A stretch of DNA of 64,000 nucleotides from Lachnospiraceae bacterium NE2001 (GCA_900110635.1 FOEK01000015.1:30661-94660), one strand, 5' to 3'; counted from the stretch's first letter, positions 1-9,852 are shown. Notes: generated by a model from the sequence alone, not told the origin. Translations and numbers: made by a program.

Positions 1-1012
1 TCATATCATCGTAGCTTGCATACCCACTGTATGTAACCTCTATATCCTGCATACCTACCGTATCCAAAATATCAGGAATTATATCCTTAACTATACCTGT
101 TACTTCACCCTTGTCATCTGTACCGCTGTAAGGAAGATAGTTTTCAAGATAACCAACATGAAGTGCTGTATGTTCCTCCATCCATTCACGTTCAGATTGT
201 GAAAATGCCATGGCGGTAACGCTTACAGAATAATACTTAGCACGCAAAGAATTCAGGTAGTTTGGTTCTTCAGCAGCCAGTAATGCCTGCGCCGAATTAA
301 GCTCAGCCAAAAGATCGGATCGATCAATATTTACGCATAGATAATAATCCGATGTACCGAAAACAGTCAGCACCTCTGAATGGTCTCTGCCATAAGCTCC
401 ATCACTTTCAGCTGCCAGCACATCCACATCACGGGAATCAAAAGCATTAAACAGATCCTTATAGTCAGAATAGGTAACAACATCTGCATCCACATTATGT
501 TCGTCCAGATACCGATTCAAAACGTCAAGCATTGCACTATCTAGTACGCCGATCCTGCACCCATTCAGTGTAGACGGATTTGCCGTGATATCCACGTTAT
601 TATCGTTTTTGACAAGATAATATGATTCATTACCCATTTCTTCATCTGGGTAACCTATAACTCCTGCACGATCTTCTTTCCACGCCAGTCCTGCGAGCAT
701 ATCAATCTCGCCATCAAGAAGCATTTGATAAAGATCACCAAAATCTCCATAGACATATTCATATTCCCAGCCAGTGTATTCAGAAAGCTTACGGTAATAC
801 TCATATGCATATCCGCTTTTAACCTCACCTTCCTCTGCACCCTCCTGAAAGATTTCATTTTCATAATAGCCTACACGAACTACCTCTTTCTCCGTATCTG
901 CGTATGTATTTATTGGAATACCTGCAATTGCAAGTAAAATTACACAGACTAAAATAATTAATCTGTGTAATTCCACCGCATTAAGTTTATTCCGAATATT
1001 ATTCTTCATCAT
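1..1012 (-). CDS. Sensor or transport protein with tandem solute-binding (SBP_bac_3) domains, 3' part outside window
   Basis: The gene is cut by the left window edge; only the N-terminal 337 codons are visible. Start is one of two adjacent ATGs at 1012/1009. Residues about 17-38 form a membrane/signal segment ending near an ADT junction. A first family-3 periplasmic-binding domain follows (VRVGYYENEIF near the start, then GEIDMLAGLAW, a typical ligand-lobe motif), and a second begins at LHVGYLENYLPYSG. Two consecutive such domains are usual in large hybrid sensors that end in GGDEF, EAL or kinase modules rather than in plain ABC binding proteins. The output domain is not visible, so role is inferred. 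No strong ribosome binding site is seen. Confidence 0.8.
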   Translation of the reverse strand, partial: MMKNNIRNKLNAVELHRLIILVCVILLAIAGIPINTYADTEKEVVRVGYYENEIFQEGAEEGEVKSGYAYEYYRKLSEYTGWEYEYVYGDFGDLYQMLLDGEIDMLAGLAWKEDRAGVIGYPDEEMGNESYYLVKNDNNVDITANPSTLNGCRIGVLDSAMLDVLNRYLDEHNVDADVVTYSDYKDLFNAFDSRDVDVLAAESDGAYGRDHSEVLTVFGTSDYYLCVNIDRSDLLAELNSAQALLAAEEPNYLNSLRAKYYSVSVTAMAFSQSEREWMEEHTALHVGYLENYLPYSGTDDKGEVTGIVKDIIPDILDTVGMQDIEVTYSGYASYDDM

Positions 1013-1094
1013 CAATATTTAGCTTACTCTATACATTTTAATATTGTGCCATCTTCTATTTTATCAGTTTTATCCTGCTTAATAAAGCATAAAC

Positions 1095-2687
1095 TCAGGA
1101 AAACAAAAAGAGCTTGTCATAATAGACAAGCTCTGTCATGGAATAGGACTTTCCTACTCCTTTTCCGGTGTTAGGACCGACCGTTGCACATATTATTGCA
1201 TCTGCTATAAAAAGGATCACAAGTATGGAACAAAGAATTATCGCTTTCTTCCTGCCAAGCTTAGCCATTAGGTTCTTTATAAGAGGACCGAGAATATAGA
1301 CTCCCAGGAAGCCTCCAAGAGCAAATGCTATAAGTCCGGCAAGACAGACTCTTCCGTTCAGATTCACCTTCATATTGTGATAATCCCAGTAGGACATGTT
1401 CTTGAAAAACTCCAGCACAAAGCTAGTGAAGTACTCCAGCACACCACAAAGGAGCATTGCTGACACAAACAGTTTAGGTTTATTATTCTTAAACCTATTC
1501 AGGATTGCGATTATAAATACGCCGCCAAAACCATAGATAGGAAGCCAGGGACCATACATGTAGCCTCGGTTTACAAGCTCATGGTCCTTTACAATATGGA
1601 GACCAACCTCCCAGAGCCAGCCGACAAAACAAAAGACAAAGAACATAGCTATAAAATCAGTGATCACATATTTGTCTCTTTCATCAAAGTCAGAACCTTT
1701 GATCCTGAAATCAGGCAGTATGTACTGCGGATTAATATCTTCTTTCGCCTCACCTGCTTTGATCCTGTCTATATATGCAGCATTATCAAATGCAGCCTCT
1801 ATGAACTTACTTCTATCTATATCCTTTCTTTGTCTGAGTGTAAAGTACAATTCTGCATCAAGTGTATAACTAACAGGTAGTGATATAAATAAATCGACAA
1901 ATGGAAGCATAGACAATAAAGGAAGATAGAAATAAGAGAGCAGAGTCAAGAACATTTTCCATTTATAGCCCTTTGTCATTTCCGATGAAATAGTTTTCGC
2001 CTCTTTCCAGGTGATGTCTGGGTTTTCAGCCAACAGATAAGGTACGAAATAATACTGGAAAAGCTTTATAAAACCGCCCACTATAGTTAAAGACCATAGG
2101 AACATTACTAAAATATATTTACCCATCACGCCGATTATATGAAGGATTTTTTTGTCTCCAAATGGTGCAAACATACGACGGATCTGCACATTTTTCTGGA
2201 AGCGGTTTTCCATGACTGCTCGCGCGAAGCCAACGGAAAGTGTTTTCTTGAAAAATGAACCGACACCTTTATATAAGAACACAATTATTACAATAAACGC
2301 AAAAACCTCTCCGATATTTCTTTCCATATATTCATCATTCGTGCTAAAGAGGTTTATGATCCAGCTGTATGTGGTAAGTCTTGACCAGATAACAGGCTTT
2401 ACAATAACATCAGATACAAATTCAGGAAGAGCCTTATAAATCTTTGTCCCTTCAACATAATCAAGGATTGCAAACAGATCATCCCTCTCTACCGCACCCA
2501 CTCCTATCTTCATATCAAGACGGTGTATTTCATTTGATGCATTTGTTCTGATTATTCCAACAAAGGAAAAGATAAAAACCATAATAATAAGAACAATATA
2601 TGACTTAATACCCTTAGTATATACAGTCCTCCTTACCCTTCTTCTAATATCTTTAACGCTCCATTTTACAGCATTTTCTTTTTCCAT
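1095..2687 (-). CDS. DUF975 membrane protein fused to ABC_trans_CmpB (putative ABC permease-like) domain
   Basis: A polytopic membrane protein of 530 residues. The N-terminal 300 residues look like DUF975: basic start, TM helix near 25-45, then helices around 120-300. The C-terminal half (about 350-510) carries the CmpB-type signature: FVFCFVGWLWE, then RGYMYGPWLPIYGFGG, and later WDYHNMKVNLNGRVCL. This domain is annotated in databases as a putative ABC permease, but its function is unknown. The same domain recurs in the plus-strand gene at 37233. The gene starts 44 bp before the phosphoesterase end and may be co-transcribed with it. The last codons overlap a terminator hairpin, so the very C-terminus may be a read-on extension. 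Confidence 0.8.
   Translation of the reverse strand: MEKENAVKWSVKDIRRRVRRTVYTKGIKSYIVLIIMVFIFSFVGIIRTNASNEIHRLDMKIGVGAVERDDLFAILDYVEGTKIYKALPEFVSDVIVKPVIWSRLTTYSWIINLFSTNDEYMERNIGEVFAFIVIIVFLYKGVGSFFKKTLSVGFARAVMENRFQKNVQIRRMFAPFGDKKILHIIGVMGKYILVMFLWSLTIVGGFIKLFQYYFVPYLLAENPDITWKEAKTISSEMTKGYKWKMFLTLLSYFYLPLLSMLPFVDLFISLPVSYTLDAELYFTLRQRKDIDRSKFIEAAFDNAAYIDRIKAGEAKEDINPQYILPDFRIKGSDFDERDKYVITDFIAMFFVFCFVGWLWEVGLHIVKDHELVNRGYMYGPWLPIYGFGGVFIIAILNRFKNNKPKLFVSAMLLCGVLEYFTSFVLEFFKNMSYWDYHNMKVNLNGRVCLAGLIAFALGGFLGVYILGPLIKNLMAKLGRKKAIILCSILVILFIADAIICATVGPNTGKGVGKSYSMTELVYYDKLFLFS
1100..1134 (-). terminator. Rho-independent terminator overlapping the end of the DUF975-CmpB gene
   Basis: Perfect 10-bp inverted repeat AGAGCTTGTC / GACAAGCTCT with a 6-nt loop, followed on the minus strand by a T-rich run. 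It lies inside the last 13 codons of the gene ending at 1095, which is unusual. Confidence 0.75.
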
Positions 2688-2731
2688 TTCACAGTCCTCC
2701 GTTTTTTGATTAGTCTTGCTACTATTTGAAT

Positions 2732-3913
2732 TTATTTAAACTCCACATTTAGCAGAGTCACTTCACTGTCTGTTCCAAGTCGGATAGGTGGACCATAATA
2801 TCCGACTCCTGCAGTAACAACCGTTGACATCCCGTAAAGCTCCTTCACTCCATATGCATTCTCATTAAAGAACGGAACCACAAGGTTTCCTGGAAATATC
2901 TGGCCATTATGAGTATGTCCGCAAAGCACCATATCTGCACCACTATCAGAAAGCTCCCTAAACTCCACAGGCTCATGCTCCAGCACAACAATTGGCTTTG
3001 TCTGGTCAGTATTTTCTAGCAGCGTCATCGCATCCAATCGATTACGTGTACCATCTCCGGCCTTTTCTCCATCAACTCTCCCCACCAGAGTAAAGAGTCC
3101 ATCTCCAATTTGAACCTCCTCATCATATAACACATTGAAGCCTGCATCTTCAAAAAACTGTTCCATTTCAGGAGTCCTAAAGGCCTTGGATACAGGGGAT
3201 ATAGAGAAGCCACCGAACAGATTTTCATCCACATCATGGTTTCCACAGACTATGTATACTCCGTACTTTGCATTCATCTTACTAAGGGCTGCTGAATACT
3301 TTTCAGGATCCCTCAGGCCATCAAAATTACTTGTAAAAATATCCCCGGCAATAACAATGAGGTCGGGATCTGTGGAATTAACCAGCTCAACCATTTTTTC
3401 CGTAGCTCGAATACTTGAATTGACACTGAGATGAAGATCACCAAGAAGAACCACCTTCAAGGATTCACCCTTTACTGTTTCATTCTTCAGTTCTATATCA
3501 TAGTTAACAAGCTTGGGATTCTGAGCATGTACTAGACCGCATATCGTGAGAATGACTGCAATTACAATAGAAAAATGCAACGCATGTCCAACAAGCTCCT
3601 TATCCTCCTTCTTCCTGATCCTGGTAACGATCAAAAGGATTATGATAAGAAGAAGCACAAATGTTGCATAAAACATAAAAAAACCAAGCCAGAGATTTCC
3701 GACCTGCATACATAGAAATTTGAATTTACTCTTTGGAAGATATGCACCCAAAACGGGAATCATTGCCAGAATGCTGTATATAGCAATCCTGATAATAAGC
3801 GTTTTTTTCCCTATTTTATTAAAGATTTTATGATGTCTTACAGAAAACTCTGTAAGCAAAGATATAGAAAACTGAACTACTATATATACTACAAGAAATA
3901 TCTTTCCAAGCAT
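2732..3913 (-). CDS. Membrane-anchored metallophosphoesterase (YkuE-like calcineurin family)
   Basis: 393 residues. The first 130 residues hold about four TM helices; the rest is a metallophosphoesterase domain with the full metal-ligand set: GDLHL (D-x-H), AGDIF, GNHD, an EHEP histidine, and GHTHNGQ near the C-terminus. Related enzymes act as phosphodiesterases or on lipid-linked phosphate at the membrane; the actual substrate is not evident. It is followed 44 bp downstream by the DUF975-CmpB gene in the same direction. Start at 3913 is the first Met of the first TM segment. Confidence 0.88.
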   Translation of the reverse strand: MLGKIFLVVYIVVQFSISLLTEFSVRHHKIFNKIGKKTLIIRIAIYSILAMIPVLGAYLPKSKFKFLCMQVGNLWLGFFMFYATFVLLLIIILLIVTRIRKKEDKELVGHALHFSIVIAVILTICGLVHAQNPKLVNYDIELKNETVKGESLKVVLLGDLHLSVNSSIRATEKMVELVNSTDPDLIVIAGDIFTSNFDGLRDPEKYSAALSKMNAKYGVYIVCGNHDVDENLFGGFSISPVSKAFRTPEMEQFFEDAGFNVLYDEEVQIGDGLFTLVGRVDGEKAGDGTRNRLDAMTLLENTDQTKPIVVLEHEPVEFRELSDSGADMVLCGHTHNGQIFPGNLVVPFFNENAYGVKELYGMSTVVTAGVGYYGPPIRLGTDSEVTLLNVEFK

Positions 3914-3961
3914 AGTTCACTCCAATAAAATACTATAGATTAATATATCACAAGGACGCAC

Positions 3962-3994
3962 CAAAATGCACCGCTACCTAAAGCGGTGCATTAA
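3962..3994 (-). terminator. Terminator after the 802-residue unknown gene
   Basis: Ten-bp perfect stem ATGCACCGCT / AGCGGTGCAT with a 6-nt loop, lying 20 bp past the stop at 4012; short T-run on the minus strand. It may also act on the plus strand. Confidence 0.7.
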
Positions 3995-4011
3995 GCTGTT
4001 TTTAGTTTTAT

Positions 4012-6420
4012 TTAATTATGGATTCCACCCTTTGGAGCATTCTTTACAGGTGCTTTCTTTGCAGGCTCCTGCTTTCCAGCATTACCAAGCTCCTTATTGT
4101 CTTCCTTCTTGATGTCTTCCTTCTTGATGTCTTCCTTCTTAATGTTTTCCTTCTTAGCATTTTCTTTCTTGACAGCTGTGATCTGTTTCTTTACATCGTC
4201 TTTAAGCTTAATGCCCGCCAGGTCAGCAATCTTCTCATATCTTAGAATGTCAGAAACATTTTTAGTTACATCTTCTGTTGCCTTATTAAAGTTATAAACC
4301 TTAATAGAGTTTGTCAAAAATGTTTCTATAACTTCTTTACCACAATATGTCTGGTAATTATTATCCTCATAGTTACGGAACTTTCCTGCAAGCGCCTGCA
4401 TCAGATTCTTATCTTCCTTCACAATATCATATACCTTATCACAAAGCTTATCATTTCCTTTAACAGCTTCATTTATATTCTTGATAAGCGTTTTATTATC
4501 TTTTATAGATTTTTCCAGATTATCAGGATTATAATTAAAATCACTATACTTCGTGATGGCAGTTGCAACCCATCCCTTACATATAGCCCTTACCTTTTCC
4601 TCAGGACTGCTATCCTTGTTATAGTTATATCTATCACTATTAGCATTTTTATCATATTCATTGATGGCATTTTTCAGTTCATTACAGCTCTTGAAATATT
4701 CTCTTTCATTCGAAACTCTTTTATCTGCTTCGTGAGCATATTTCTGGTCAATACCTTCAAGACCATAAGTCAAACCTTCTATAGTTTCCAGAATACCTCT
4801 ACAGCCTCTAAGACGCTCTTTGCCCATCTTTGACCCAGGCTCTGTTTTTCCTCTTTCAAGATACTGATTTGTCTTAGCCTCATCATAAATCTCTGCTTTA
4901 ATCTTAACAGTCTTAAGAGCCTTTGTGAATTTCTTCCAATATTCTGGAGTATCCCCAATCTTATCAAAGTTTTCACCACAAATCTTCTTAAGATCATTCA
5001 TAGCAGCTCTTAATTGCTCAATCTCTATATTATCTGTATGGCTTCCCATTCTATGCTTTGTATAAAGAAGCTTATCAAATTCCTTAAGCTTTTCAGCATT
5101 TGTTTTATTGTCTTTACCTTTAAAAGAGAAATAGTCTCTAATAGCATTATTTTTTGCCGGTGTAATATTCTCAATATACCTCTTATACTCTTCAGCACGC
5201 TTCTGTGCATCAGTTTTATTAGTGATGTCTACAGCATTTGACTTTGGCATAGCAGTAAACAGTTCTTTATCTTTTATATTCAGAGTATGAGCTCCAACAT
5301 TTTTAGAATTAGTAACAAAATCAAGTTCCTCATTAGAAAACTCAAATATACCTGTATTGGCTTTTGGAGCATAGGAATTAATCTTTGCCATGGTACTAAG
5401 CTCATCCTGCGCTTTTTCCAGGTATGTATATCCGAGCTGCTCATTCTTATAGACTTCATTTTCGTCCCCAAAAACCTCTGACAGTTTATCATTATTTATT
5501 TTCTGGAACTTCTCATATATTACAAACTTATCAAATTCACTTAAAGGTCCATTAACATTTATAAGCTTTAAGATTTCCTTTCCTGCTTCATTTGCAATAT
5601 TATATTTTCGCTGTTCATCATTCTTACTGATTGATTCTTTTTTCTTGTCGTCATTTGCATATGAAAGCTTACAGGAAACCTCCGCCATAATGCCGCAGAA
5701 CTTAGGTTCAAATCCAAGTTTTTTTACTTTATTATATACATCAATATATGTTTTCAGGTCACCAAGAGCACTCTTCACGCCCTTAATATCCATCTCTTCC
5801 TCAGCAGAACCAGAGAATATTTTTTTATAGGCTTCTATATCCTTCTCGGCAAGATTATCCAGCTCGCTCATGTTTTCAGTCCATTCTTTTACAGTCTTGG
5901 ATGAAGCTGGAACCTTATCAGTCTGAATAATAATGCGGCAGATATTCATTATCTCTTTAAAGCCAGCTGGTGGAAGATTATTTCCATACCTCTTACTTCC
6001 ATCTATCTCATTTTCAACATTTTTATTCTGTTCATTTTCATCATATAAGGTTTTCAGATTTTTATAATCAACCTTAAGCAAAACATCCTGTGCTGCCACA
6101 GAATAAAAATCTAGTTCTTTATCCTCTAATGATTTATCTGCCATAAATCTCATTGCAGAGAGATAATAATTTACACTAGATTCAAATGCATTATCAGAAT
6201 CCAGTTTATAAGTAACAGAATATAATTGAGATGAAAGCGCTTCAATATTATCATGGAGAGCCTGAAAACCTTCTTCTGGATTCTCTAAAAAATCCTCCGG
6301 AATATTCTTATATTCTACCTTTCCAGGGCTAAATGTCTCTACAATATCCTTCACCGTATTATAATATAACTGGTAGAAGATCAACATATTATTTTTCTGT
6401 GTTTCTGTAAAATTAGGCAT
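4012..6420 (-). CDS. Large lysine-rich protein of unknown function
   Basis: 802 residues, no signal peptide and no TM helix. Mostly helical and highly charged. The C-terminus (about 750-795) is a low-complexity KKEDI-type pentapeptide repeat followed by a Lys/Pro/Ala tail (KKAPVKNAPKGG). A central stretch has a KHRMGSHTDNIE segment and, about 90 residues later, a YLERGKTEPGSKMGKER segment; I associate such patterns loosely with an uncharacterised lachnospiral protein family but cannot assign a function. A strong AGGAGG ribosome binding site precedes ATG at 6420. The start (MPNF..., then MLIF) and upstream DNA resemble those of the gene at 62892-63536. Confidence 0.75.
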   Translation of the reverse strand: MPNFTETQKNNMLIFYQLYYNTVKDIVETFSPGKVEYKNIPEDFLENPEEGFQALHDNIEALSSQLYSVTYKLDSDNAFESSVNYYLSAMRFMADKSLEDKELDFYSVAAQDVLLKVDYKNLKTLYDENEQNKNVENEIDGSKRYGNNLPPAGFKEIMNICRIIIQTDKVPASSKTVKEWTENMSELDNLAEKDIEAYKKIFSGSAEEEMDIKGVKSALGDLKTYIDVYNKVKKLGFEPKFCGIMAEVSCKLSYANDDKKKESISKNDEQRKYNIANEAGKEILKLINVNGPLSEFDKFVIYEKFQKINNDKLSEVFGDENEVYKNEQLGYTYLEKAQDELSTMAKINSYAPKANTGIFEFSNEELDFVTNSKNVGAHTLNIKDKELFTAMPKSNAVDITNKTDAQKRAEEYKRYIENITPAKNNAIRDYFSFKGKDNKTNAEKLKEFDKLLYTKHRMGSHTDNIEIEQLRAAMNDLKKICGENFDKIGDTPEYWKKFTKALKTVKIKAEIYDEAKTNQYLERGKTEPGSKMGKERLRGCRGILETIEGLTYGLEGIDQKYAHEADKRVSNEREYFKSCNELKNAINEYDKNANSDRYNYNKDSSPEEKVRAICKGWVATAITKYSDFNYNPDNLEKSIKDNKTLIKNINEAVKGNDKLCDKVYDIVKEDKNLMQALAGKFRNYEDNNYQTYCGKEVIETFLTNSIKVYNFNKATEDVTKNVSDILRYEKIADLAGIKLKDDVKKQITAVKKENAKKENIKKEDIKKEDIKKEDNKELGNAGKQEPAKKAPVKNAPKGGIHN
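4101..4170 (-). repeat. 15-bp tandem repeat encoding KKEDI-like pentapeptides
   Basis: About four and a half copies of CTTCCTTCTTGATGT (plus strand), the last copies diverged. The period is in frame, so copy-number change would shorten or lengthen the charged tail without frameshift. Confidence 0.85.
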
Positions 6421-6495
6421 CGCTTTTATCCTCCTAAATTGAGAAAATATTGCATTTAAGATATATTATGGGACCATTTTATAATACAAAGTATA

Positions 6496-6527
6496 ACAAA
6501 AGCGCAACAAATCTAATTTGTTGCGCT
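6496..6527 (-). terminator. Terminator after the NTF2-like surface protein gene
   Basis: Perfect 12-bp stem AGCGCAACAAAT / ATTTGTTGCGCT with a 3-nt loop, 7 bp past the stop at 6534; T-run TTTTG on the minus strand. Its 3' arm also lies in the upstream region of the 4012-6420 gene. Confidence 0.85.
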
Positions 6528-6533
6528 CTCTAT

Positions 6534-8249
6534 TTACTCGTCATCAGATGTATCTGCATGAATTATATACCACTTGCCTTCAATCCTTGCGCAGATCATA
6601 TCTGACGTGATCTCATCAGATTCCGTTCTTCCCCTATAACTCGCAGATCTGCCGAAGGTAACTGTTGTCGAATAAGCCTTTTCTATATAAAGTACCGCAT
6701 TTTCATATCCAAGCATTACCTCTATCATAAGAGCGCCTGTATTTTCTTTAGTAAGGGTTCCGATTTCAACACTATCTAAAGATAAAACAACGCCATAAGA
6801 ATCAAACTCAGTTTTCTGACTTTCAAGCTTTTCAATCGACGAGGCCGTTTCTTCATCGTTGAGAACTGCGTCAGGCATATAGCTCTTTATTGTCTCGACA
6901 TCGAGTAATGCAAGTGCCTCAACAAAAGCATTTATTGTTGTTCTTACCTCTTCCTCATCTCTCTCAGTTTCTTTTTCATCTATGATGTCTGAAAAAAGAG
7001 CATTATGATCAGCCACTATATCTGAATTATATATATACCAATTACCATCTTCTTTACCACAGATGAAATCCTCTGATACATCCTTGCTTGTCGATTCTCC
7101 ATCCGCTTCTATAGTAACTGAATAATCCGCAGTAAACTTTCGGCACTTGTTAAAATCTGGCTCTGTTCCATAAACCTTTTTTACACTTTCCTTTGCTTCT
7201 TCAACATCATATTCTTCAGGCTTAGAAACACTGAACTCACCAACTGTAAAAGTGATACCAAACTCATCAAGCTTATCAAAGCTTTCATTCAACGCCTCCT
7301 TACTATCCTTCATAGAAACTGAATTTCTAACAATTGCTGCAAAGCATTCATCCATCTCTTCCACATCGGATTCAGTAACACAGGTCATAAGCTTTTCAAC
7401 TACATCCATTGACTGACCATCATCTGCCTCATTTTCAAAATCTGTAATGATCTGATTCTTCTTAGAAATGAGTGCTGGATCAAGCACATACCACTGATCA
7501 TCAATCTTTCCGCATATGACACTATCCGTCAAAGAATTCTCTACTGTTTCACCGTCCTTTTCATAGGTTTCTGTATACTTGACACTTACCGAGTAGGAGT
7601 CTTTTATATCCAAATGTTTTTCATACGCATCTGACACATCTTTTTCTGCAGTTTCAACACTGTATTTTTCTGCATCAGTCACTTCAATATCCTTTATCGT
7701 ATAGTCAAAATACCTCATGCCATCATATCTGGCTTCATCAATAAAGTCGACAATCTCATCTTCCTTCTTAAGTCGTTTTGGAAAATAACCTTGAAGCTTA
7801 TCTGAATCATAATAACCATATGCCTTAATAAATTCACTGGCTATGGTTGATGCAGCGTCCTTATTCTTTTTTGCAGTCATATAAAAATATATAGCCGCAC
7901 CCCCAGCTCCAATAATAAGAACCGCAAAGATAACAATGATTGCAACAATTAAACCAGTCTTTTTCTTTGGTCCACTAGAATTACCTGGCTTATCTTTTTT
8001 TTGCTGATTAACCGGTTGACTACTGGACTGATCAACATACTGCATTTGCTGATAAGACTGTTGGTAATTATATTGCGTCTGATTTGGCTGCTGGTAATTA
8101 TACTGCGTCTGATTTGGCTGTTGGTAATTATACTGCGTCTGATTTGGCTGTTGGTAATTATACTGCGTCTGATTTGACTGCTGACTGCCATACTGTGTCT
8201 GATTTGACTGCTGATTGCCGTTTGGATTCATATTGTTATAGTTTTCCAT
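6534..8249 (-). CDS. Single-span membrane protein with Gln/Asn-rich repeats and three NTF2-like extracellular modules
   Basis: 571 residues. Residues 11-60 are five decapeptide repeats of the type NYQQPNQTQY. A Lys-rich stretch leads into one TM helix at about 100-125. The outer part shows three similar modules of about 140 residues, each starting with a helix (ASEFIKAYGYYDSDKLQGYF; then EKLMTCVTESDVEEM; then INAFVEALALLDVETIKSYM) and ending with a strand motif of the form ICGKxDxxWYxxD. This is typical of DUF4878/NTF2-like envelope proteins of Firmicutes, mostly of unknown function. Topology is cytoplasmic repeats and external modules, inferred from charge. Confidence 0.75.
   Translation of the reverse strand: MENYNNMNPNGNQQSNQTQYGSQQSNQTQYNYQQPNQTQYNYQQPNQTQYNYQQPNQTQYNYQQSYQQMQYVDQSSSQPVNQQKKDKPGNSSGPKKKTGLIVAIIVIFAVLIIGAGGAAIYFYMTAKKNKDAASTIASEFIKAYGYYDSDKLQGYFPKRLKKEDEIVDFIDEARYDGMRYFDYTIKDIEVTDAEKYSVETAEKDVSDAYEKHLDIKDSYSVSVKYTETYEKDGETVENSLTDSVICGKIDDQWYVLDPALISKKNQIITDFENEADDGQSMDVVEKLMTCVTESDVEEMDECFAAIVRNSVSMKDSKEALNESFDKLDEFGITFTVGEFSVSKPEEYDVEEAKESVKKVYGTEPDFNKCRKFTADYSVTIEADGESTSKDVSEDFICGKEDGNWYIYNSDIVADHNALFSDIIDEKETERDEEEVRTTINAFVEALALLDVETIKSYMPDAVLNDEETASSIEKLESQKTEFDSYGVVLSLDSVEIGTLTKENTGALMIEVMLGYENAVLYIEKAYSTTVTFGRSASYRGRTESDEITSDMICARIEGKWYIIHADTSDDE
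8070..8219 (-). repeat. 30-bp tandem repeat, five copies, coding for Gln/Asn-rich decapeptides
   Basis: Five in-frame 30-bp units; the three central units are nearly identical at DNA level (core TTGGTAATTATACTGCGTCT on plus), which suggests recent expansion. A sixth, divergent unit follows. Confidence 0.85.
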
Positions 8250-8412
8250 ATTTTACACCCCCAATGTAACCCAATGTAAATATGTAGAAAATTAAGTAAA
8301 AAAATAACGATTTAGAAAAACATTTATATTGTAACATAGAATCATATACAAAGTAGAATTAAATATTTATATCTTCTATAGTGTTAGAAAGCCACCGAAA
8401 TGTTGCATCCGG

Positions 8413-8448
8413 TAAAAAACGAGCTCAATTACATTTATTTGAGCTCGT
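8413..8448 (-). terminator. Terminator after the CPBP protease gene
   Basis: Stem ACGAGCTCAA / TTGAGCTCGT with a 10-nt loop and a run of six T on the minus strand, just past the stop at 8455. Confidence 0.85.
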
Positions 8449-8454
8449 CTTAAT

Positions 8455-9237
8455 TCATTTAATTCTTTTTGTGAAAACACTGACAATGATCAAAGAAACA
8501 ATAATCATTACTATAGTAGTAATGGTGCTTGCCAATAAGTTGCTATATATGTCATATCTGATTGATTCCGGCACAGCATTTACTATCATATGGAAAAGTG
8601 CACACAGCCAGATACTTCCTGTCACCTTTCTGATCGTTGCAAGAGCAAAGCTAAGCCCCATAACTGTGATAGTAAATCCAAGAAAGCTCTTTCCATACTG
8701 ATGTACACCGGGAATGAAAAACAAAGGCAGATGCCACAGCGCCCAGATAATCCCGGTCACAAAGGCTGCTATAGAAAAACCAAATCTTTTATCCAGTTCG
8801 GGAAATGTTATATATCTCCAGCCGGCTTCCTCTAAGCCCCCACCGATAAGCATTATCGGAAGCATTAAAATGATCATATATATCGGCGCAGCCTTTTCAT
8901 ATCCTCCGATCAGGCTCATAAGCAGAGAATGTAAAACCGCAAGTGCTATTACAAGAAGATATGATAATATATTATGCTTAAAATCAAAGATATGCTTCAG
9001 CCAGTCCTTAAATCCGGTCACTTCGTTATTCTTCTTTAGTGCTATATAAGATGCTATTGTCGTAGAAAATGCACCTAGTCCATAAGGCAGATTTATCCAC
9101 GCGTAAGTTTCCTTTGTGATTCCATTTAATCCAAGAATTATACATAATCCCCAGCATAAACCAGCGATGATAAATGTAATTATAAGATGATCAGCAAATA
9201 GTTTTCTATTAAATGTTTCGTTATTTGTTTTCTCCAT
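8455..9237 (-). CDS. CPBP-family intramembrane metalloprotease
   Basis: About 260 residues with seven to eight TM helices. The CPBP/Abi motifs are all present: EEAGWR (glutamate pair and arginine), WHLPLFF (first histidine) and LFHMIVNA (second histidine). The family includes prenyl-endopeptidase-like and immunity proteases; substrate unknown. I place the start at the ATG of MEKTNNE (9237) rather than the upstream alternative start at 9267, giving a 17-bp overlap with the TetR gene and suggesting translational coupling. The TetR-CPBP pair is probably one autoregulated unit. Confidence 0.85.
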   Translation of the reverse strand: MEKTNNETFNRKLFADHLIITFIIAGLCWGLCIILGLNGITKETYAWINLPYGLGAFSTTIASYIALKKNNEVTGFKDWLKHIFDFKHNILSYLLVIALAVLHSLLMSLIGGYEKAAPIYMIILMLPIMLIGGGLEEAGWRYITFPELDKRFGFSIAAFVTGIIWALWHLPLFFIPGVHQYGKSFLGFTITVMGLSFALATIRKVTGSIWLCALFHMIVNAVPESIRYDIYSNLLASTITTIVMIIVSLIIVSVFTKRIK

Positions 9238-9829
9238 TTTTCTCAATCTCCATAGTAAACAGGCCATATATCGCCTGTATCATAATGGAAACTGCTTTTT
9301 TCCGCCCAATTTCGCCGAAGTTATCCGGACTCGCAACTATCACCTGCAAAGCCTCCATCAAATACGATATAGCTCCGAAGAATTCTTCTGTTGGAGTTAT
9401 ATTCATCTCCTGACATAATCTTAAAAAGTTATTCTTCGACTTTCCCTCTTCTCTTTTTCGGTATTCAGAAGGCATCTTTCTAAGAAGAAACTCTGTATCC
9501 TTTGGCAATGTATATTGAAACAGAAAGTCCTTATCCATAATAAGTTCGGTCACAGTCTCAAAAGCAGCTTCTAAATCATTTTGTTTCATTTGAGCCGCCT
9601 CAAACATCTTTTCAGAGTATATGCGTTCATTTTTCTTAATCACCTCATACAAGAATATCTCCTTGCTTGGGTAATACTTATAAAATGAACCCTTTGCCAT
9701 CTGTACCTCTTCGAGAATATCATCCAAGGTTATAGAATCAATATCCTTCCTTGCGATAAGCTTCACAGTACGGTCATACATGAAATCCTTCTGTGCTTCT
9801 ATCTCTTCACTGGTAAGCTTTCTTGGCAT
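9221..9829 (-). CDS. TetR/AcrR family transcriptional regulator
   Basis: About 202 residues. The N-terminal helix-turn-helix reads DSITLDDILEEVQMAKGSFYKYYPSKEIF, a textbook TetR recognition helix region. The C-terminal ligand domain is not classifiable by eye. Ribosome binding site AAGGAGGA is 7 nt from the ATG of MPRKL (9829) but only 1 nt from the upstream ATG, so 9829 is preferred. It overlaps the CPBP protease gene and probably represses its own operon through the palindrome at 9853-9870. Confidence 0.88.
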   Translation of the reverse strand: MPRKLTSEEIEAQKDFMYDRTVKLIARKDIDSITLDDILEEVQMAKGSFYKYYPSKEIFLYEVIKKNERIYSEKMFEAAQMKQNDLEAAFETVTELIMDKDFLFQYTLPKDTEFLLRKMPSEYRKREEGKSKNNFLRLCQEMNITPTEEFFGAISYLMEALQVIVASPDNFGEIGRKKAVSIMIQAIYGLFTMEIEKNGENK

Positions 9830-9852
9830 ATGCATTCCTCCTTCAGCGACTA

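Noticed and set aside
8084..8269. Plus-strand repetitive open frame (GNYTASDLAV repeats)
   Set aside because: Mirror image of the in-frame decapeptide repeat of the minus-strand gene; no independent start signal.
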